28,281 bases of DNA, from the NCBI GenBank assembly GCA_021166815.1, contig JAJPEO010000017.1:1-28281 (forward strand), written 5' to 3'. Position numbers and translations under genes: made by a program. This document shows positions 23,780 through 28,281 of this stretch, piece by piece. The stretch is from Nocardioides sp. (GTDB lineage: Bacteria > Actinomycetota > Actinomycetes > Propionibacteriales > Nocardioidaceae). The notes under the pieces were generated by a model. It was not told where the DNA came from. It searched no databases and worked only from the letters and a program-made list of their open reading frames with translations. Every line of letters begins with the position of its first letter. Position 1 is the stretch's first letter.

Positions 23780-23801
23780 TGTATTGCATATTGAATATGA
23801 T
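23780..23801. promoter_or_regulatory. Operator-like site G, between tenA copy 3 and aminohydrolase copy 2
   Basis: Plus strand TGTATTGCATATTGAATATG plus AT; it contains the imperfect inverted pair GCATATT/GAATATG. It lies 10-31 bases before the tenA start and 65-86 before the ATG at 23866. It shares TGTATnnCATAT with site C and CATAT with the others but lacks AGATC, so it is a weaker member. Confidence 0.42.
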
Positions 23802-23865
23802 TCGCCGACCATAGGTTCACCGCGGTGCACCGTCAATGGCTGCGCCCCTTGATCCGGAGGAACAC

Positions 23866-25416
23866 ATGCGCACCTTGGTCCTGGGCGATCCCGTCGTGGC
23901 ATTGAGCGACATCGATCTCATCGAGGACGGCGCGGTGATCGTGCAGGACGAGGCCATTGCCGAGGTCGGCCCTCGTGAGCGGCTGGAGCAGCACGGCCCC
24001 TTCGACCAGGTGCTCGGCGGGCCGGACAGCATCGTGATGCCGGGCCTCGTCAACGGGCACTACCACTCGGAGCTGTCCGTCGGCCCCGGCCACTACCAGT
24101 ACATCTTCGAGCAGGCCAACGTGCACGTGCACGGTGGCTACGGACCCGCCCTGGAGCACGACCTCTACCTGATCGCCCAGCACTCGATCGCCGCCATGAT
24201 CAGGGGTGGCCAGACCTCGGCGGTCGACATGTACTACGGCCGGCCGTCGGTCCCCCACTTCGGCACCGAGCCGGTGCTGCGCGCCTATGCCGACAGCGGT
24301 TTCCGGGTGGCGTTCGGACTGGTGTCGCGGGACCAGCACGTCTACGCCCACGAGGCGGACGACTGCTTCCTCAAGCGGCTGCCGCCGGCGCTCGCGGCCG
24401 AGGTGAGGGCCTCGCCGATGGGCTACGCCTGGCCGCTCGACGAGGTGTTCGCGACGTACGACCACCTGGCCCGGACGTGGGACGGGTACGACGGCCGGAT
24501 CCGCACCGTCCTGGCGCCGGACTGGACCCCCGCCTGCTCCGACGAGCTCTACCAGCGGTGCCGGCGGCTCGCGGACGAGTACGACACCGGCATCACCTCG
24601 CACGTGCTGGAGACCCGCGCCGAGATGCACTTCAGCCACCAGCGCTACGGCATGTCCGCGCTCGAGCGGTTGGACCGCCTCGGCGTCCTCGGACCGGACA
24701 TGGTGTGTGCCCACTTCGTCTGGGTCACCGACGACGAACTGCGGATCTTCGCCGACAGCGGCGCGGTGGCGTCCAACAACCCCGGATCGAACCTGCGGCT
24801 CTCCGCGGGCGTGGCCCGGATCCGCGACATCATGGCCGCGGGCGGCCGGGTGATGTTCGGCACCGACGGGATCTCGTTCAACGACGACGAGGACATGTTC
24901 ACCGAGATCCGCCTGGGCTCCTACCTCTACCGCGACCCCCGCGACTTCGAGCACGTCCGGGCCGACAGCGCCGCCCTCCTTCGCTCGGCGGGCGAGAACG
25001 GCGCGCGGGCAATCCGCCAGGAGGGCCGGGTCGGGCGCCTGGCCCCGGGGCTGCTCGCCGACCTCCTGATCCTCGACCGCACCCGCCTCATGAGTCCGGC
25101 CGGCCGCTACGACGACACCCCGTTTCTGGACCTGCTGGTCGACCGCGCCCAGCGTCACGACCTGCGGAGCGTGATGATCCACGGCCGGCTGGTGATGAGC
25201 GACGGCGTCCTCACCACCATCGACGAGGCTCGGCTCCGGCGGGAGCTGGAGGAAGCCCTCGAGCAGCGGGTCTACCACCCAGATGCCGCAACCCGACGTC
25301 ACCAAGAGCTCGGCCACCTGGTCACTGGAGTGCTGCCGGACATCTATCGGGAGGCGTACGAGCACGTCGTCACCCCTGCAGCTGTGTTCAACGCTCGGTC
25401 AGTGCCTGGGGACTGA
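23866..25416 (+). CDS. Aminohydrolase of the cytosine deaminase/TrzA type, copy 2
   Basis: A 516-residue amidohydrolase-superfamily enzyme. Of two in-frame ATGs (23836 and 23866) I choose the second, which has GGAGGA 5 bases ahead. Metal and catalytic residues: His65 and His67 in [12 protein letters not shown], His246 with Glu249 in [10 protein letters not shown], His283 in [27 protein letters not shown] near 303-317, and Asp334 in [13 protein letters not shown]. It is about 80 residues longer than copy 1; the extra part includes an insertion around 151-215 and a C-terminal extension. The family deaminates or dechlorinates N-heterocycles. It shares an intergenic region with tenA copy 3 and is followed 5 bases later by fbiC. 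Confidence 0.85.
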   Translation: MRTLVLGDPVVALSDIDLIEDGAVIVQDEAIAEVGPRERLEQHGPFDQVLGGPDSIVMPGLVNGHYHSELSVGPGHYQYIFEQANVHVHGGYGPALEHDLYLIAQHSIAAMIRGGQTSAVDMYYGRPSVPHFGTEPVLRAYADSGFRVAFGLVSRDQHVYAHEADDCFLKRLPPALAAEVRASPMGYAWPLDEVFATYDHLARTWDGYDGRIRTVLAPDWTPACSDELYQRCRRLADEYDTGITSHVLETRAEMHFSHQRYGMSALERLDRLGVLGPDMVCAHFVWVTDDELRIFADSGAVASNNPGSNLRLSAGVARIRDIMAAGGRVMFGTDGISFNDDEDMFTEIRLGSYLYRDPRDFEHVRADSAALLRSAGENGARAIRQEGRVGRLAPGLLADLLILDRTRLMSPAGRYDDTPFLDLLVDRAQRHDLRSVMIHGRLVMSDGVLTTIDEARLRRELEEALEQRVYHPDAATRRHQELGHLVTGVLPDIYREAYEHVVTPAAVFNARSVPGD

Positions 25417-25421
25417 GCGTT

Positions 25422-27977
25422 GTGGACGCGCCCACCCCCCAGCAGGTACGCCGCGCGTTGGCGCGCGCCGAGCGCGGTGCTGCGCTCGACGTCGCTGAGG
25501 CCACGGTCCTCCTCGCCGCGCCCGGTGCCGATCTCGACCGGCTCACCGCGGCGGCGGCGAAGGTGCGCGATGCAGGCCTCATCGCCGCCGGACGACCGGG
25601 GACGGTGACCTACTCCCCCAAGGTCTTCATCCCGGTGACCCGGCTGTGTCGCGACCGGTGCCACTACTGCACGTTCGTGGAGACCCCGGCTCAGGCCGCG
25701 CGCGAGGGGCGGGCGCCCTACCTCTCCCCCGACGAGATCCTCGACATCGCCCGCCAGGGCGCCGAGCTGGGCTGTCTCGAGGCGCTCTTCACCCTCGGCG
25801 ACCGGCCCGAGGATCGCTGGCCCGAGGCGCTCGAGTGGCTGCACGAGGAGGGCTACGACTCGACGCTGGCCTACGTGCGCGCCATGGCAGTCCGCGTCCT
25901 CGAGGAGACCGGGCTGCTGCCCCACCTCAACCCCGGCGTGATGTCGTGGGAGGAGCTGAACCGGCTCAAGCCGGTCTCGCCGTCGATGGGCATGATGCTC
26001 GAGACCACCTCGCGGCGGCTCTTCGAGACCAGGGGGCTGGCCCACTTCGGCTCCCCCGACAAGGACCCGGAGGTCCGGCTGCGGGTGCTCGAGGACGCCG
26101 GACGCCTGTCGATCCCCTTCACCACCGGCCTGCTGGTCGGCATCGGCGAGACCCTCGCCGAGCGCGCCGAGACGATCTTCGCGCTGCGCCGGGTCAGCCG
26201 CGCCTACGGCTCGGTGCAGGAGGTGATCGTCCAGAACTTCCGCGCCAAGCCCGACACGGCCATGCGGCACACCGGCGACCTCGCGCTGGACGACTACCGC
26301 GCAGCGATCGCGGTCACCCGGATCGTGCTCGGGCCCAAGGCCCGCATCCAGGCCCCGCCCAACCTCGTGGATCTGGCCGAGTGCCGGGCGCTGCTGGAGG
26401 CCGGCGTCGACGACTGGGGCGGCGTCTCGCCGCTGACTCCGGACCACGTCAACCCCGAGCGCCCCTGGCCGTCGTTGGAGCGGCTGCGGTCGATCACCGC
26501 GGAGTGCGGCTTCGACCTCCGGGCTCGACTGACCGTCCATCCCGAGTACGTCCGCCAGGGCGAGCCGTGGCTCGACCCCCGGGTCTCGACGCACGTCGCC
26601 GCGCTGGCCACCGAGGACGGGCTGGCGCGCCCCGGCGTACGCCCGGAGGGGCTGCCGTGGCAGGAGCCCGACGGTGCCGAGAACGTTCTGTACGGCGCCA
26701 GCGTGGGCCGCACCGACCTCTTCGAGGCGGTCGACACCGAGGGGCGCACCGATGATCGGCGCTCCGACTTCGCCGACGTGTACGGCGACTGGGACCAGGT
26801 GCGCGAGGCGTCGCACGGGGTTTCGAGGCTCCCCACGAGTGACTCAGCGCTCGCACCTCAACCGCCGTCGGACGCGGTCGCGGCGCTCAAGGCCGCGGAG
26901 CGGGACCCCGGCAACCTGTCCGACGAGCACGCGCTGACCCTGATGACCGCGGAGGGCGACCTCCTGCGCGAGGTCTGCCGGCTGGCCGACGACCTGCGCA
27001 AGGAGGCGGTCGGCGACGACGTCACCTACGTCGTCAACCGCAACATCAACTTCACCAACGTCTGCTACGTTGGCTGCCGCTTCTGCGCGTTCGCCCAGCG
27101 CCGCACCGACGCCGACGCCTACTCCCTCTCCCTCGACGAGGTCGCTGACCGCGCCCAGGAGGCGTGGGAGCTCGGCGCCACCGAGGTCTGCATGCAGGGG
27201 GGCATCGACCCCGAGCTCCCCGCCACCGCCTACTTCGACCTGGTCACCGCGGTCAAGCAGCGGGTGCCCGAGATGCACGTGCACGCCTTCAGCCCGATGG
27301 AGGTCGTCAACGGCACGGCGCGCACCGGTCTGTCCATCGAGGACTTCCTGATCAAGGTCCGCGAGGCCGGGCTCGGCTCGATCCCCGGCACGGCCGCGGA
27401 GATCCTCGACGACGAGGTCCGCTGGGTGCTGACGAAGGGCAAGCTTCCCACCCGCACCTGGGTCGAGATCATCACCACCGCCCACCGGGTGGGGATCCCG
27501 ACCACCAGCACGATGATGTACGGCCACGTCGACCACCCGCGCCACTGGGTGGGCCACCTCCGGGTCCTCTCCCGCATCCAGGACGAGTCCCTCGCCTCCG
27601 GGGGGACGGGCTTCACCGAGTTCGTGCCGTTGCCCTTCGTGCACACCAGCGCCCCCATCTACCTCGCCGGGGTCGCCCGTCCGGGCCCGACCCTGCGCGA
27701 CAACCTCGCCGTCCACGCGATGGCGCGGATCATGCTGCACGGCCGGATCAGCAACATCCAGACCTCCTGGGTCAAGCTCGGGGTGGAGGGCACCCGGGCG
27801 ATGCTGCAGGCCGGGGCCAACGACGTCGGCGGCACCCTGATGGAGGAGACCATCTCCCGGATGGCCGGCTCCGAGCACGGCTCGGCCAAGACCGTCGAGG
27901 AGCTCGTGGAGATAGGAGCCGGCATCGGACGACCCGTGGTCGAGCGCACCACCACCTACGGCCGGGCGGCGCCGTGA
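25422..27977 (+). CDS. fbiC: FO synthase, fused CofG-CofH (FbiC), for coenzyme F420
   Basis: An 851-residue two-domain radical SAM protein, close to the 856 residues of the M. tuberculosis FbiC. The N-terminal CofG domain carries the cluster motif CRDRCHYC (Cys76, Cys80, Cys83); the C-terminal CofH domain carries CYVGCRFC (Cys548, Cys552, Cys555). Other family segments: [32 protein letters not shown], and in Cof[11 protein letters not shown] and [15 protein letters not shown]. It joins 5-amino-6-ribitylamino-uracil and tyrosine into 7,8-didemethyl-8-hydroxy-5-deazariboflavin (FO), the chromophore of F420. The start is a GTG 5 bases after the aminohydrolase stop, with GGGGA ahead, so the two are probably co-transcribed. 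F420 would serve the flavoenzyme at 13004-14002. Confidence 0.95.
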   Translation: MDAPTPQQVRRALARAERGAALDVAEATVLLAAPGADLDRLTAAAAKVRDAGLIAAGRPGTVTYSPKVFIPVTRLCRDRCHYCTFVETPAQAAREGRAPYLSPDEILDIARQGAELGCLEALFTLGDRPEDRWPEALEWLHEEGYDSTLAYVRAMAVRVLEETGLLPHLNPGVMSWEELNRLKPVSPSMGMMLETTSRRLFETRGLAHFGSPDKDPEVRLRVLEDAGRLSIPFTTGLLVGIGETLAERAETIFALRRVSRAYGSVQEVIVQNFRAKPDTAMRHTGDLALDDYRAAIAVTRIVLGPKARIQAPPNLVDLAECRALLEAGVDDWGGVSPLTPDHVNPERPWPSLERLRSITAECGFDLRARLTVHPEYVRQGEPWLDPRVSTHVAALATEDGLARPGVRPEGLPWQEPDGAENVLYGASVGRTDLFEAVDTEGRTDDRRSDFADVYGDWDQVREASHGVSRLPTSDSALAPQPPSDAVAALKAAERDPGNLSDEHALTLMTAEGDLLREVCRLADDLRKEAVGDDVTYVVNRNINFTNVCYVGCRFCAFAQRRTDADAYSLSLDEVADRAQEAWELGATEVCMQGGIDPELPATAYFDLVTAVKQRVPEMHVHAFSPMEVVNGTARTGLSIEDFLIKVREAGLGSIPGTAAEILDDEVRWVLTKGKLPTRTWVEIITTAHRVGIPTTSTMMYGHVDHPRHWVGHLRVLSRIQDESLASGGTGFTEFVPLPFVHTSAPIYLAGVARPGPTLRDNLAVHAMARIMLHGRISNIQTSWVKLGVEGTRAMLQAGANDVGGTLMEETISRMAGSEHGSAKTVEELVEIGAGIGRPVVERTTTYGRAAP

Positions 27978-28129
27978 GCACCACGACCGTTCTGCGCGAC
28001 CTGTTGCCTGTGCTCCCGGTCAAGCGGCTCGCGGAGGCAGAGACGCACCCTTCGACCGGACCTGCTGGCCGACGTTCCAGAAGAAGTTCACCAGCGTCAC
28101 CGACGCACCGCAGAAGATCACGGGCCTAG
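27974..28129 (+). pseudogene. Truncated start of a cofC/fbiD-like gene
   Basis: A GTG overlapping the fbiC stop (GTGA) opens a 51-codon frame whose first part, [20 protein letters not shown], resembles the N-terminus of 2-phospholactate/phosphoenolpyruvate guanylyltransferase (CofC/FbiD), which has a PVKxLAxAKxRL signature. The similarity ends at about 28045 (AEAETHPSTG instead of AxAKTRL), and the frame then runs into arginine- and serine-rich nonsense and a stop. The enzyme normally has about 200 residues. I read it as a gene cut by a rearrangement or insertion; a sequencing error or a short unrelated frame is possible. Confidence 0.38.
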
Positions 28130-28281
28130 CCGCGACACGTGACCGTCCCTCTGGCGCTCGACCATGCAAGATCTCGTGATTCCGCCCAAGCCACTCGTAG
28201 ACGTCGGAGACGAGTGTCTGATCTGCCGACCGACGTGCACAGCGCACGGTCCTCTGCCGGATAGGCGCCAGTCGTAAACGT
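28046..28281. other. Stretch after the fbiC/cofC junction with no recognised gene
   Basis: The last 236 bases have visibly lower GC than the rest of the window and several stops in most frames. A 75-codon minus-strand frame (28247 to 28020) is open but resembles nothing I recognise. No tRNA, hairpin terminator or clear inverted repeat is visible. It may be an intergenic remnant or the edge of an inserted element whose body lies beyond the window. Confidence 0.5.

Noticed and set aside
24477..25421. Frame running into fbiC from far upstream
   Set aside because: The first 315 codons lie within the aminohydrolase in another frame and are Arg/Pro-rich; the FO synthase similarity begins at the GTG at 25422.
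28020..28247. 75-codon minus-strand frame at the right edge
   Set aside because: No recognisable motif, no clear ribosome binding site, and it lies across the suspected breakpoint. I considered a transposase fragment but could not support it.
1..28281. CRISPR array, tRNA, rRNA, insertion sequence or phage genes
   Set aside because: I looked for regularly spaced repeats, cloverleaf-like sequences, terminal inverted repeats and transposase or phage motifs and saw none that I could support.

Overview
The window is GC-rich DNA with dense, overlapping gene starts and stops (ATGA and GTGA junctions), many GTG starts and a fused CofG-CofH FO synthase. This points to an actinomycete. A Nocardioides-like member of the Propionibacteriales is my best guess, but the genus is inferred from style and gene content only.

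Layout. (1) Positions 1-6293, minus strand: a six-gene operon read from right to left: ACMSD-type amidohydrolase, tenA copy 1, lactone-oxidase-type FAD oxidase, aminobutyraldehyde-type aldehyde dehydrogenase, methylmalonyl-CoA epimerase, and aspartase cut by the left edge. (2) Positions 6464-9017, plus strand: a second aldehyde dehydrogenase and a zinc alcohol dehydrogenase, divergent from unit 1. (3) Positions 9087-11974: an aminohydrolase of the cytosine deaminase/TrzA type (plus), flanked by two paralogous FCD-type GntR regulators (minus) and two long perfect hairpins. (4) Positions 12015-19500, minus: seven tightly coupled genes, read from the right: M20 hydrolase, B12-binding subunit and catalytic subunit of a methylmalonyl-CoA-type mutase, CaiB-type CoA transferase, second M20 hydrolase, F420-type luciferase-like flavoenzyme, and an M29/NicX-like metalloenzyme. 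(5) Positions 19621-22986, minus: an ABC importer of the ThiXYZ type with tenA copy 2 as last gene. (6) Positions 23051-25416: tenA copy 3 (minus), divergent from a second TrzA-like aminohydrolase (plus). (7) Positions 25422-27977: fbiC (FO synthase), translationally close behind that aminohydrolase, then what looks like the broken beginning of a cofC/fbiD gene.

How it may work together. ThiY-like binding protein, M20 amidohydrolase and TenA are the known parts for salvaging degraded thiamine pyrimidine. Here they come in excess (three TenA, two M20, three amidohydrolases) and are combined with oxidoreductases, a CoA transferase and a B12 mutase plus epimerase, which make no sense for salvage alone. 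I propose a catabolic pathway that takes a thiamine-type aminopyrimidine (or a close relative) down to central metabolism. Carbons C4, C5, C6 and the C5 side chain of that pyrimidine form a branched four-carbon skeleton like that of methylmalonate, which would explain the mutase. This is inference; no substrate can be read from DNA.

A shared AT-rich motif (about AGATCnnATATnnGAnG) lies just before every transcription unit start seen in the window, including those of the ABC importer, all three tenA units, both GntR genes and the mutase operon. It is the best candidate for a common operator of the two GntR proteins. No TPP (THI-box) riboswitch is visible in front of the importer or tenA genes.
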